Notes: generated by a model from the sequence alone, not told the origin. DNA of 64,000 nt from Halieaceae bacterium UBA6060 (GCA_002428935.1 DIYG01000167.1:235-64234), one strand, 5' to 3'. Counted from the stretch's first letter, positions 34,673 to 44,107 are shown. Program-made: numbers and translations.

Positions 34673-35703
34673 ACACGGATTTTGATCGGGACGCGATGGA
34701 TGATTTCCAGTTCCGCTATATCAACCTGCTCGCCGAACGCGTTGGTGGTCGAGCCATCGATTGCTCGGATCAATGGTTTGCCAGCTGCGACAATTTAGTC
34801 AAACCCGGTCGCGGCATTTTCAAGGAAGGTGAATTCACCGAAAAAGGCCAATGGATGGATGGCTGGGAATCGCGCCGCAGTTTCGGCCGCCAGTTCCGGC
34901 CCAGTGGCCTGGATCACGACTGGTGCGTATTGCGCCTCGGCTTTGCTGGTCGCATACGCGGTGTCGATGTCGATACGCACCATTTTCGCGGCAATTCCCC
35001 CCTGCGAGTGGCCGTTGACGCGACTAGCGTCCCTCTGGACCCCGAACCCACCACCGTGTGGACGGAAATCATCCCCGAAACGGAAGTCCTCCCGGATGAG
35101 CAGAACCCTATTCCCTGTGAATCGGAACAGCGCTGGACCCATCTGCGCCTCCGCATCTACCCCGACGGAGGCGTCGCCCGCTTTCGAGCCTACGGCGAGG
35201 TCATCCCAGACCCAGAAAACTATGTGCCCGGAGAACTCATCGATCTCGCGTCCGTGGCCATGGGAGGCCGTGGCGTAGCGGCCTCCGATCAGTTCTTTAG
35301 TTCCACGGATAATCTGGTCATGCCAGGCCGCGGCGTGAACATGGGCGATGGCTGGGAAACCCGCCGCCGCCGCGATGAAAACAACGACTGGGCCATATTG
35401 AAGCTCGGCCGATCCGGCACGGTCCGAAAGGTATTGCTGGATACGGCGCACCTGCGGGGAAATTACCCCGATCGATTTAGCCTCGAGGGCTGTTACGAAC
35501 CCGATTCCTCCGTCCCCGGTGACGAAGCGCAGTGGGTGCCCATCATTCACCAAAACCGTCTGTGTCCCGATCGCGAGCACACGTTCTGTCGGGAAGTGGT
35601 CTGTGACCCGGAACAAAAATTCACCCATGTGCGCCTGCATATCTATCCCGACGGGGGCGTGAGTCGCCTGCGGATTCTGGGGTTAGCAGACTGGGACCGT
35701 TGA
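34669..35703 (+). CDS. alc: Allantoicase
   Basis: Hydrolyses allantoate to ureidoglycolate and urea. The 344-residue protein has two clear homologous halves, as in known allantoicases: INLLAERVGGRAIDCSDQWF against IDLASVAMGGRGVAASDQFF, DGWESRR against DGWETRRRR, and LRIYPDGGVARFRAYG against LHIYPDGGVSRLRILG. ATGA overlap with xdhC. The urea it frees feeds the urease encoded by the same gene run. Confidence 0.96.
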   Translation: MNTDFDRDAMDDFQFRYINLLAERVGGRAIDCSDQWFASCDNLVKPGRGIFKEGEFTEKGQWMDGWESRRSFGRQFRPSGLDHDWCVLRLGFAGRIRGVDVDTHHFRGNSPLRVAVDATSVPLDPEPTTVWTEIIPETEVLPDEQNPIPCESEQRWTHLRLRIYPDGGVARFRAYGEVIPDPENYVPGELIDLASVAMGGRGVAASDQFFSSTDNLVMPGRGVNMGDGWETRRRRDENNDWAILKLGRSGTVRKVLLDTAHLRGNYPDRFSLEGCYEPDSSVPGDEAQWVPIIHQNRLCPDREHTFCREVVCDPEQKFTHVRLHIYPDGGVSRLRILGLADWDR

Positions 35704-35704
35704 G

Positions 35705-36205
35705 ATGAGCTTGGCAGAATTCAACAAGTTGGACGACGCGGCCGCACGTCAGGCCTTACTCCTGTGCTGCGTCAGCGAGCGATGGGTGAGGGCCATGCTC
35801 GACGCGCGCCCCTTCGCCAGCGACGACGCGTTCCGCGCTCAGGCAGACCGTTGCTGGGCGGAAACCCAGGAGCGAGACTGGTTGGAAGCCTTTGAGGGCC
35901 ACCCCAAAATCGGCGATGTAGATTCCCTGAAGGCCAAGTACGCTAACAGCGGGTCTCTGGCCGCTCATGAACAAGCCAGCGTGGCCGACGCAGATGGCGA
36001 CGTGATCAACCGCCTGGCAGAAGGCAACGCCTCCTATGAGGCCCGGTTCGGCTTTATCTTTATTGTTTGCGCCACAGGGAAAACAGCGCGCGAAATGTGC
36101 GAACTTCTCGAAGCTCGGCTGGCTAATGATCGAGCCGTGGAGCTGACCATCGCCGCTGAGGAGCAACGGAAAATCATGCAGCTCCGGCTGGAGAAACTCC
36201 TATGA
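35705..36205 (+). CDS. uraD: OHCU decarboxylase
   Basis: Converts 2-oxo-4-hydroxy-4-carboxy-5-ureidoimidazoline stereospecifically to S-allantoin. The 166-residue helical protein has the catalytic histidine motif FEGHPKIGDVD and the FIFIVCATGKTAREM region typical of the family. It begins just after allantoicase and overlaps hiuH as ATGA. Confidence 0.95.
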   Translation: MSLAEFNKLDDAAARQALLLCCVSERWVRAMLDARPFASDDAFRAQADRCWAETQERDWLEAFEGHPKIGDVDSLKAKYANSGSLAAHEQASVADADGDVINRLAEGNASYEARFGFIFIVCATGKTAREMCELLEARLANDRAVELTIAAEEQRKIMQLRLEKLL

Positions 36206-36543
36206 GTCAGATCACCACCCATATTCTCGACACGGCGCGCGGCTGCCCGGCAAGCGGCGTAGAGCTGTCCCTATATCAGCAGGTAGACGACGGCTGGAAA
36301 CGCCTTTCCGGCGGGGTAACGAACAGCGACGGACGGGTTCCTGGATTACTGGAAGACGGCGTTGTCCTCGCCCCCGGCACATACCGTATGCACTTTGCCA
36401 CTGCGGAATACTTTTCCAATCAGAGCCTGGAGGTGTTTTATCCCTGGGCCGATGTGGTTTTCAATTTGGGCGCGGGAGGTGAGCACTATCACATCCCCCT
36501 ACTCCTTTCGCCCTACGGCTACTCGACCTATCGCGGCAGCTGA
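36202..36543 (+). CDS. hiuH: 5-hydroxyisourate hydrolase (transthyretin-like)
   Basis: Hydrolyses the 5-hydroxyisourate made by urate oxidation. The 113-residue protein has ITTHILDTARGCPA at the N-terminus, the active-site Arg in NSDGRVPG, and the C-terminal EHYHIPLLLSPYGYSTYRGS with the terminal Tyr-Arg-Gly-Ser signature. No signal peptide, so cytoplasmic. It overlaps uraD by 4 bases. Confidence 0.97.
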   Translation: MSQITTHILDTARGCPASGVELSLYQQVDDGWKRLSGGVTNSDGRVPGLLEDGVVLAPGTYRMHFATAEYFSNQSLEVFYPWADVVFNLGAGGEHYHIPLLLSPYGYSTYRGS

Positions 36544-36549
36544 AGACCA

Positions 36550-37047
36550 ATGCGAAAACTGACTCTCGTACCCCTGACCGCAGAGGCCTTTGCGCCTTTC
36601 GGCGATGTGATAGACGGCGAGAGTCCCTGCCAGCAGTTTCCCATTAACGAAGGGCGAACGCAGAGGCATCACGATCTTGCCCGGGTGGATTGCGCTCACC
36701 AACATGGGGAAGCGGCTTTGAGTTTGTTTCGCGCCCAGCCCGTAGATGGGGCCTTTGTATTACGCTGCCTCGAACGCCACCCCCTGGGCTCCCAGGCCTT
36801 TATCAACACCAGCGGACAGGCCTATGCCATCGTCGTCGCCCCACCCGGGGAACTGGATGAGAATGCCATCTGCGCTTTTCTGGCCCGGGCCGACCAGAGC
36901 ATCAGCTATCACCGTGGCACGTGGCACCACTATCTGCTGGCTTTGCAAGTACCCTCAGATTTTGTCGTCGTGGACCGCATCGGCCCCGGCGACAACTGCG
37001 ATGAACAAACCCTGAACATGCCTCTGCAACTGGATCTCGCCCCGTGA
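36550..37047 (+). CDS. allA: Ureidoglycolate lyase
   Basis: Splits ureidoglycolate into glyoxylate and urea. The 165-residue cupin-like protein opens with LVPLTAEAFAPFGDVID and has the conserved LERHPLGSQAFIN and YHRGTWHHYLLAL blocks (His residues of the active site). It starts 6 bases after hiuH; its TGA overlaps the GTG start of guaD (GTGA). Confidence 0.95.
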   Translation: MRKLTLVPLTAEAFAPFGDVIDGESPCQQFPINEGRTQRHHDLARVDCAHQHGEAALSLFRAQPVDGAFVLRCLERHPLGSQAFINTSGQAYAIVVAPPGELDENAICAFLARADQSISYHRGTWHHYLLALQVPSDFVVVDRIGPGDNCDEQTLNMPLQLDLAP

Positions 37048-38369
37048 AGCGCTGCCTCCATCGCGCGGCGGTACTGCATTTTCTCGACGACCCCAGCCGG
37101 GATGCCGAAAACAGCTATGAATACTTCCCTGACGGTGCGCTCGTCACGGAGGGCGGCAAGATCCTCGCCGTGGGTGAGGCGGCGCCATTGTTAGCGCGTT
37201 TCGCCGACGACTGCGAGGTCCGCGAACACCCTCACGCGCTGCTCCTGCCGGGCTTCATCGATACCCATATCCACTATCCGCAGATGGATATTGTGGGCGC
37301 GCACGGCGAGCAGTTGTTGCAATGGTTGGATCGCTACGTGTTTCCCACGGAAGCAAAGTTCGCCGATAAATCCCACGCCAAGCAGGTTGCGCAGCGCTTT
37401 CTCCAGGAGCTATTGCGAAACGGCACCACGACGGCCCTGGTGTTTGGCACGATCCATCCCGAATCCGTGGACGCGTTTTTTGAGGCTGCCGAGGCCTTCG
37501 ATCTGCGCATGATCGCTGGCAAGGTGATGATGGACCGCAATGCACCGGACTATCTGCGGGACACGGCGCAAAGCAGCTATGAAGACAGTAAGGCGCTCAT
37601 CGAACGCTGGCACGGTCGGGGTCGCGCTCGTTACGCCGTAACGCCGCGCTTCGCCCCCACCTCCTCGGCGGAGCAGCTGGACACGGCGGGTCGGCTGTTA
37701 CAAGAACACCCCGGTGTTTACCTCCACACCCATATGTCGGAGAACCTCAATGAAGTAGCCTGGGTGGAAGAGCTCTTTCCACACCTCGATCACTATCTCC
37801 ACAGCTACGACGACGCAGGACTTCTGGGTCGGCGGAGCGTATTTGCCCACTGTGTGCACTTGAGTGATGACGAATGGCGACGCATGGCTGCTACCGAGTC
37901 GAACGCCGCGTTTTGTCCCACCTCAAACTTATTTCTCGGCTCCGGTCTGTTTCCTCTGCACAAGGCAGAGCACTACGGCGTAAACGTGGGTCTGGGTACC
38001 GACATCGGCGCTGGTACGAGCTTTTCGCTGTTGGAAACCATCGACGAGGCCTACAAAGTGCAGCAGCTCCAGGGCCACAGCCTGACGCCCCTAAAGAGCT
38101 TCTACCTCGCCACCCTGGGCGGTGCGAGGACGCTGGATTTGGAAGCAGAACTGGGAAATTTCCAGGCCGGGAAAGAAGCTGACTTCCTGGTTCTCGATCT
38201 CGCCGCCACGCCTTTGTTGGAGCGGCGACTATCTCTTTGCCAGAGCCTCTTTGAAACCCTGTTCGTACTCTCCACCCTCGGTGACGATCGCGTCATTCGC
38301 GAGACCTGGATACTCGGACAACAGCGTCACCATCGCGATCGGGTGGCCGACACGTCACTTTCGCTATAG
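37044..38369 (+). CDS. guaD: Guanine deaminase
   Basis: Deaminates guanine to xanthine, the entry point for guanine. The 441-residue amidohydrolase has the zinc motif GFIDTHIHYPQ, the conserved LHTHMSEN and FAHCVHLSDDE histidines, and GLGTDIGAGTSFSLLE with the metal-binding Asp. The start is GTG 37044 inside the GTGA overlap with allA. Confidence 0.95.
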   Translation: MKRCLHRAAVLHFLDDPSRDAENSYEYFPDGALVTEGGKILAVGEAAPLLARFADDCEVREHPHALLLPGFIDTHIHYPQMDIVGAHGEQLLQWLDRYVFPTEAKFADKSHAKQVAQRFLQELLRNGTTTALVFGTIHPESVDAFFEAAEAFDLRMIAGKVMMDRNAPDYLRDTAQSSYEDSKALIERWHGRGRARYAVTPRFAPTSSAEQLDTAGRLLQEHPGVYLHTHMSENLNEVAWVEELFPHLDHYLHSYDDAGLLGRRSVFAHCVHLSDDEWRRMAATESNAAFCPTSNLFLGSGLFPLHKAEHYGVNVGLGTDIGAGTSFSLLETIDEAYKVQQLQGHSLTPLKSFYLATLGGARTLDLEAELGNFQAGKEADFLVLDLAATPLLERRLSLCQSLFETLFVLSTLGDDRVIRETWILGQQRHHRDRVADTSLSL

Positions 38370-38397
38370 TCCCCGGCCCTAGGAACAACTCTAGCCC

Positions 38398-39600
38398 ATG
38401 GAAAGCTACATCATAGATTGGATCAGTCTGATTCTCCGCTGGCTACATGTCATCACTGGCATTGCCTGGATCGGAGCTTCGTTTTATTTCATCTGGTTGG
38501 ACAATAGCCTCGAAGAGCCACCCCAGTGGAAGAAAGACAAAGGCATCAAGGGCGATCTCTGGGCCGTTCACGGGGGGGGTATCTATGAGGTCGCGAAGTA
38601 CCACGGTGCACCGGAATCCATGCCAACCCATCTGCACTGGTTCAAGTGGGAGGCCTACAGCACCTGGATAACGGGAATGCTGCTTCTGGCGGTCATGTAC
38701 TACCTCGGAGCCGAATCCTATCTCATTGATCGCCGGGTAGCGGATCTCAGCCAGTTCCAAGCCATCGCCCTTGGACTGACTTTCCTCGTCGGTAGCTGGA
38801 TAGGCTACAGCGCCTTGTGCGCGAGCCCTCTGGCCCGCAATGGCTGGCTTTTGGGTGCCGTACTCCTGATCGTCGGCGGAGCCCTGGCCTGGGGGCTCAC
38901 GGAAGTGTTCAGCGGCCGAGGTGCCTATATTCACTTTGGCGCGATCATCGGAACCCTGATGGTCGGCAATGTGTTCATGGTAATCATGCCCGGTCAGCGC
39001 AAGCTTGTAGCCGCTCTCGAAGCGGGCTCGGCTTCCGACCCCCGCTGGGGAGCCAAGGCCAAGCTGCGCTCCACCCATAACACCTATCTAACCTTACCCC
39101 TGCTGTTCATCATGATCAGCAACCACTACCCCATGACCTATGGTCACAAGGCGAATTGGCTGGTGCTTCTGTGCATCGTGGTGATTACCGCGGTGGCGCG
39201 GCAATACTTCATTCTGCGGCATCACCGCGTTAACCGACCCATCATTCTTGCCGCTGCGGTTGCCGCCACGGCATTGCTTGCGGTGCTCATCGCTCCAAAA
39301 CCGGTGGTCCTTGAGAACACCGTTACCCTCGGCAGCGGGGAGCTCGCGTCCCGTGCCCAGAGCATCATCCGCGAACGTTGCGTTAGCTGCCATGGCGCCA
39401 ATCCAAGCGACGACGTGTTCACCACGCCACCGGGGGGAGTTGTGCTCGATACGGTGGAAGAGATGATTCAGTGGGCACCACGCATCAAGGCCCGCAGCGT
39501 GGATACTCACGACATGCCGTTTCTCAACAAAACGGAGATGACTGATGAAGAGCGGGCGATCGTCGGTCAATGGGTGCAGGCGGGAGCGCCTGCCTCCTAG
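38398..39600 (+). CDS. puuD: Membrane urate hydroxylase PuuD with C-terminal cytochrome c domain
   Basis: Oxidises urate to 5-hydroxyisourate without making hydrogen peroxide, sending electrons to the respiratory chain. The 400-residue protein has about eight membrane helices (opening ISLILRWLHVITGIAWIGAS, with histidines on helix ends) and a C-terminal cytochrome c domain with Cys328-Val-Ser-Cys331-His332 and a Met in HDMPFLNKTEM as the probable sixth haem ligand. It replaces soluble uricase in this pathway and ends the long same-strand run. Confidence 0.93.
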   Translation: MESYIIDWISLILRWLHVITGIAWIGASFYFIWLDNSLEEPPQWKKDKGIKGDLWAVHGGGIYEVAKYHGAPESMPTHLHWFKWEAYSTWITGMLLLAVMYYLGAESYLIDRRVADLSQFQAIALGLTFLVGSWIGYSALCASPLARNGWLLGAVLLIVGGALAWGLTEVFSGRGAYIHFGAIIGTLMVGNVFMVIMPGQRKLVAALEAGSASDPRWGAKAKLRSTHNTYLTLPLLFIMISNHYPMTYGHKANWLVLLCIVVITAVARQYFILRHHRVNRPIILAAAVAATALLAVLIAPKPVVLENTVTLGSGELASRAQSIIRERCVSCHGANPSDDVFTTPPGGVVLDTVEEMIQWAPRIKARSVDTHDMPFLNKTEMTDEERAIVGQWVQAGAPAS

Positions 39601-39677
39601 ACAGATCCCAAAGCTGCGGCTGTCCTGACCCGTGCCTCCCAGGCGTATCCACCAGGAACGGAACTGCCAGGGCCGTA

Positions 39678-41054
39678 CTAAGCGCGCTCGCCGTTCAGTA
39701 GCCGCTGCGTCATGGTTCGGTGGGTGGCCTGAATCGGCTCGGGGTCAAAGCGCGTTAAGCGCCCCTGGTCTACCAATAGCTCCCCAGCCACCACGGTGTA
39801 CGCAGCCGTACCCGGGTTACACAACAACAGGCTTGCTACGGGGTCATGTAGGGCGCCAGCATGCCAGATGTCATCGACAGAAAATGCGGCGCAGTCAGCT
39901 TGATAGCCTACCGTGAGCTGCCCCAGATGATCCTCCCGACCCAGCACTCTTGCCCCACCGCGAGTCGCCACACGCAGCATATCCCGCACTCGACAACCAT
40001 CCGCGCCTTCTTTAAGCCGCTGTAAAAGCAGGGCCTGGCGGGCCTCCGCAAGGAGATGGCCACTGTCATTGGACGAGGAACCATCGACGGCAAGGCTGAC
40101 GGGCACGCCGGCCTGGAGCATCCCCATCACAGGGGCAATCCCCGAGGCCAGACGCATATTGGAGCAAGGGCAATGGGCGACTCCGGTCCCCGTCTGAGCA
40201 AAACGCCGAATATCGGCGGCACTGAGCTGGACGCAGTGGGCGTGCCATACATCGGGGCCGGTCCAGCCTAGATCCTCCGCATATTCCCCCGGGGTCATGG
40301 CAAAGCGCTCCCGGCTGTAGGCGACATCTTCGGTGTTTTCCGCCAGATGGGTGTGCAGACGAACGCCGTATCTCCTCGCCAGACTTGCGGAGTCGCGCAT
40401 GAGCTGCTGACTTACGGAAAATGGCGAACAGGGCGCCAGGGCAATCTGCAAACGCGACGGGGGCCTGGCATCGTGATAGCGATCAATAAGGCGTTCACTA
40501 TCTCGGAGGATCTCGTCCTCCGTTTCCACCAGGGAATCGGGCGGCAGTCCGCCCTGGCTCGCCCCCACAGACATGCTGCCGCGCAGAGCGTGAAATCGAA
40601 TACCGGTTTCCGCCACCGCATCGATAGTGTCATCCAGCCTCGCCCCATTGGGGAAAATGTACTGGTGATCTGCGGTCATCGTGCACCCGGAAAGCAGCAG
40701 CTCCGCGACACCCAGTTGCGCTGAGACTCGAAACGCATACGGCGTAAGGCGCTCCCAAATGGGATAGAGCACCTGGAGCCAACCAAATAACGGTGCGTCC
40801 TGCGCTTCTCGGAGCAAGCGGGTTAGGTTTTGATAGAGATGATGGTGCGTATTGATGAGGCCCGGCAACAGTACCTTGCCGTGAAGGTCGACTACACGAT
40901 CAGCGCTGGCTACGAGGTCCGGTGGCAGATCCTTGGTGGGTCCCACGACCTCGATCACTCCATCGCGGACAAACAGTGCGCCATCAGTGATTTCTCGACC
41001 GGCGTCGTCCATGCAAACCAGGACATCGGCATGGCGCATCAACAGCGTCGACAT
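39678..41054 (-). CDS. 8-oxoguanine deaminase-like amidohydrolase
   Basis: A 458-residue, mononuclear-metal amidohydrolase. Motifs: LPGLINTHHHLYQNLTR, LHTHLAENTEDV, WHAHCVQLSAADI and SLAVDGSSSNDSGHLL. This set, with an Asn-Leu-Thr after the HHH and the SSSND loop, marks the 8-oxoguanine deaminase/TrzN-like group. 8-oxoguanine deaminase makes urate directly, which would feed PuuD, and its position convergent with puuD supports that. It lacks the carbamylated-lysine pattern of AllB-type allantoinase. Other aminohydrolase substrates are possible. Confidence 0.85.
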   Translation of the reverse strand: MSTLLMRHADVLVCMDDAGREITDGALFVRDGVIEVVGPTKDLPPDLVASADRVVDLHGKVLLPGLINTHHHLYQNLTRLLREAQDAPLFGWLQVLYPIWERLTPYAFRVSAQLGVAELLLSGCTMTADHQYIFPNGARLDDTIDAVAETGIRFHALRGSMSVGASQGGLPPDSLVETEDEILRDSERLIDRYHDARPPSRLQIALAPCSPFSVSQQLMRDSASLARRYGVRLHTHLAENTEDVAYSRERFAMTPGEYAEDLGWTGPDVWHAHCVQLSAADIRRFAQTGTGVAHCPCSNMRLASGIAPVMGMLQAGVPVSLAVDGSSSNDSGHLLAEARQALLLQRLKEGADGCRVRDMLRVATRGGARVLGREDHLGQLTVGYQADCAAFSVDDIWHAGALHDPVASLLLCNPGTAAYTVVAGELLVDQGRLTRFDPEPIQATHRTMTQRLLNGERA

Positions 41055-41225
41055 GGGAATTCCAAAAGAATCTGCTCCAGGAGCGGGAGATGAATGGCGG
41101 GTCTGCGAGCATTATGTCGATTGTCTTCAAGGAGCGACAGTCTGTTGTACCCGTGGGCGTGAAGCGAAGGTATACTCGGCGGTTTAACCAAGTAATATAC
41201 AACTTTAGAATACAGTCCTATCCTT

Positions 41226-43571
41226 ATGATTAAAAAGATATTTCTTTCTTTATCTATGGTCTTGGCGGGGTTCTTACCCTCCATGGCACAGGCCGAGGGC
41301 GGCGCAGCCGCTTTTGCCCAATTGGGGCATCTCCTCGACACGCCCACGGAAACCCGTTTGGCCAGCGGAGCACCGGGGCCGGGTTACTGGCAACAGCGCG
41401 CCGACTATGCGATCACCGTGCGCCTTGACGATGACAAGCAGCGCATCGAAGGCAGCGAGACCATCACCTATCACAATAAAAGCCCCCACGCCCTGAGCTA
41501 CCTTTGGTTGCAGCTGGACCAAAACCGCTATGCCCTGGGTTCTGATGCGTACTTGACGCAGACCACAAGCAGCTTTGAAGAGCTGACCTACCGCCGCGTC
41601 GCCAGCATGTTGGAGCAGGAACGCTTCGATGGCGGCACGCGCATAGCCTTTGTCCGCGGTGAAGATGGGGCGGACCTGCCTTACGTCATTAACAAAACCA
41701 TGCTGCGGATCGACCTGCCCACCGCCCTGGCGGCGGGCGACAGCATGAAGTTCAGCGTAGGCTGGTCTCACAACATCATTGACGCGACGCTCATCAGCGC
41801 CCGCGGCGGCTATGAATACTTCGACGCCGACGACAACTATCTGTACGAGATTGCCCAGTGGTACCCCCGGGTAGCCGCGTATACGGATTACCAGGGCTGG
41901 CAACACAAGCAATTCCTGGGCAGCGGCGAATTCACCCTGGAACTGGGTGATTTCGATCTCGCGATCACCGTGCCGGCCGATCACATCGTCGCGGCAACGG
42001 GCGAGTTACAAAACGCCGACGAGGTCCTGAGCGCCGAACAGCTGCAACGCTTCAACGCGGCGAAGGAGCCTGGCGACCAGCGCTTCATCGTCACCCCGGA
42101 GGAAGCCAAGGCTAATGAAAGCGGGCGCGCCAAAGGAGAGAAGACCTGGCGCTTTCGCGCTGAAAACGTCCGAGATGTGGCCTTTGCCAGTTCGCGGAAG
42201 TTCATTTGGGACGCACAAACGGTAAAAAACGGCGGCCGTAACGTCATGGCCATGTCTTTTTATCCGAATGAGGGAGAACCCCTTTGGAGTCAGTACTCAA
42301 CGCCAGCCATCGTCCATACCATGGAGGTGTACAGCCGCTACACCTTTGACTACCCCTACCCCGTATCAATCTCTGTGAATGGCCCCGTAGGCGGCATGGA
42401 ATACCCCATGATCACCTTCAACGGCCCCCGCCCCTACGAGGACGGCACCTATTGGGATACACGACAGAAGCCCGGCGACACCAGTGGTCGAAGGAACAAG
42501 TACGGCCTCATATCCGTGATCATCCACGAGGTAGGCCACAACTACTTCCCCATGATTGTCAACTCCGACGAGCGCCAGTGGACCTGGATGGACGAAGGTA
42601 TCAACAGCTTCCTGCAAACCCTCGCGGAACACGAATGGGAGGAAGACTACCCGTCCCGGCGGGGCGAACCTGAACAGTTGATTCCCTACATGATCAGTGA
42701 CCGTCAGGTTCCCATCATGACCAACTCCGAGTCCGTATATCAGTTGGGCAACAACGCCTACGGCAAGCCAGCCATCGCCTTATCTATTCTTCGCGAGAGT
42801 GTTATGGGTCGAGATTTGTTTGACCACGCGTTTCGCGAGTACGCCCAGCGCTGGAAGTTCAAGCGCCCTACCCCTGGGGATTTCTTTCGAACCATGGAAG
42901 ATGCCAGCGCCGTAGATCTGGACTGGTTCTGGCGCGGTTGGTTCTATGGCACCGGACATGTCGATGTAGCCATCGATAACGTTCAGCTCTATCAGATCGA
43001 CACGCGAAACCCCGACATCGAGAAAGCTTGGCAGAAGGATCAGGAGGAAGCCCGCGAGCCCTCAGTTACCGAAAGCCGCAACGCGGACATGCAGCGGCTG
43101 GTGGATCGGAACCCTGCCCTGGAAGATTTCTATAACAGCTATGACGAATTTGCCGTCACGCCCTGGGATTACGCCCAGTATGAGAGCCTCAAGGAAGGTC
43201 TAACGGAGCGCGAACTCGCCCTTCTGGAGGAAGACCACTTCTTCTATGCCGTTACCTTCCTCAATAAAGGCGGGCTCGTAACGCCCCTGCCCCTGCGTAT
43301 TACCTATGCTGATAACAGTGTCGAAGAGTTGATGATTCCGGCGGAGATATGGCGACGGGATGCGGACAAGGTCACCAAGGTGTTCATTCGCGATCGGGAG
43401 ATCACACAGATATCGTTTGATCCCCAGCGACGCACGGCAGACGCAAACGAGGCGGATAACGATTGGCCTCGGCAGATCCGTCCCAGCCGTTTTCAACTGT
43501 TCAAGGAAAGCGAACAACCCAACCCCATGCGCCGCTACGACGAAGAAGCGTGGAAGCAGATCATCAAATAG
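41226..43571 (+). CDS. Exported M1-family zinc metallopeptidase
   Basis: A 781-residue peptidase with a signal peptide (MIKKIFLSLSMVLAGFLPSM, then AQA). The gluzincin site is His434-Glu435-x2-His438 in IIHEVGHNYF, with Glu457 after exactly 18 residues (WMDEGINSF), and GPVGGMEYPM stands for the GxMEN-like substrate motif. The C-terminal part, with its beta-domain ending RPSRFQLFKESEQPNPMRRY, resembles proteins found beside DUF6702 genes in other bacteria, as here. It probably acts on periplasmic peptides or proteins. Confidence 0.92.
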   Translation: MIKKIFLSLSMVLAGFLPSMAQAEGGAAAFAQLGHLLDTPTETRLASGAPGPGYWQQRADYAITVRLDDDKQRIEGSETITYHNKSPHALSYLWLQLDQNRYALGSDAYLTQTTSSFEELTYRRVASMLEQERFDGGTRIAFVRGEDGADLPYVINKTMLRIDLPTALAAGDSMKFSVGWSHNIIDATLISARGGYEYFDADDNYLYEIAQWYPRVAAYTDYQGWQHKQFLGSGEFTLELGDFDLAITVPADHIVAATGELQNADEVLSAEQLQRFNAAKEPGDQRFIVTPEEAKANESGRAKGEKTWRFRAENVRDVAFASSRKFIWDAQTVKNGGRNVMAMSFYPNEGEPLWSQYSTPAIVHTMEVYSRYTFDYPYPVSISVNGPVGGMEYPMITFNGPRPYEDGTYWDTRQKPGDTSGRRNKYGLISVIIHEVGHNYFPMIVNSDERQWTWMDEGINSFLQTLAEHEWEEDYPSRRGEPEQLIPYMISDRQVPIMTNSESVYQLGNNAYGKPAIALSILRESVMGRDLFDHAFREYAQRWKFKRPTPGDFFRTMEDASAVDLDWFWRGWFYGTGHVDVAIDNVQLYQIDTRNPDIEKAWQKDQEEAREPSVTESRNADMQRLVDRNPALEDFYNSYDEFAVTPWDYAQYESLKEGLTERELALLEEDHFFYAVTFLNKGGLVTPLPLRITYADNSVEELMIPAEIWRRDADKVTKVFIRDREITQISFDPQRRTADANEADNDWPRQIRPSRFQLFKESEQPNPMRRYDEEAWKQIIK

Positions 43572-43624
43572 CACCATCCCGGGAGCCAGCGTTCCTTCGC
43601 CGTAGGGTTCAAAGAACTCAAGGC

Positions 43625-44107
43625 TTGGGACGCGGGGCCCTGTTAAGGGCGCTCCTGGCTTTCCTACTCATCCCCCAGGCGCTCTGGGCCCACCCCTTTC
43701 ACGGCAGCTACGCAGAGCTTGAGTGGTCTCAAGGGGGCACCTTGGATGTGGCTATCAAGGTCATCCCCGAGGATCTCGAACGCGCCCTGACGTCCCTGGC
43801 GGGAACGAAAACCGTCCTCCGAGACACGCCCCCGGTGCGCGCTCTATTGGTGCAGTATCTGGACAAACATTTCCGGGTTTTGCCTGAAAACCCGTCAACG
43901 CAAACGCAAATCGTCGGCATGGAGTTGGATCACCGCGATACCTGGATCTATTTTTCCATTCCCGCCACACCGAACAGCGCGCCCAGGCTTCGAAACACCG
44001 TTCTCATGGACCTCGAAGCCACGCAAACAAATCGGGTGAAACGTCTTTGGTTACCTGAGGCGCCCGTGTTGGTTTTTTCCGCGGCGGAACCCGAGCGAGA
44101 CCTTTGA
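43625..44107 (+). CDS. DUF6702 family exported protein
   Basis: A 160-residue protein with a signal segment LLRALLAFLLIPQALWA followed directly by HPFHGSYAELEW, the mature N-terminus shared by DUF6702 proteins. The middle ('LDVAIKVIPEDLERALTSL') fits the family. TTG 43625 is the most sensible start; the open frame extending into the M1 peptidase is not expected. It lies 54 bases after the peptidase gene, so the two are likely co-transcribed. Function unknown. Confidence 0.75.
   Translation: MGRGALLRALLAFLLIPQALWAHPFHGSYAELEWSQGGTLDVAIKVIPEDLERALTSLAGTKTVLRDTPPVRALLVQYLDKHFRVLPENPSTQTQIVGMELDHRDTWIYFSIPATPNSAPRLRNTVLMDLEATQTNRVKRLWLPEAPVLVFSAAEPERDL

Noticed and set aside
39678..41054. Amidohydrolase as the missing allantoinase
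   Set aside because: Its metal-site pattern is that of mononuclear deaminases and lacks the carbamylated lysine expected of AllB; kept only as a testable fallback.
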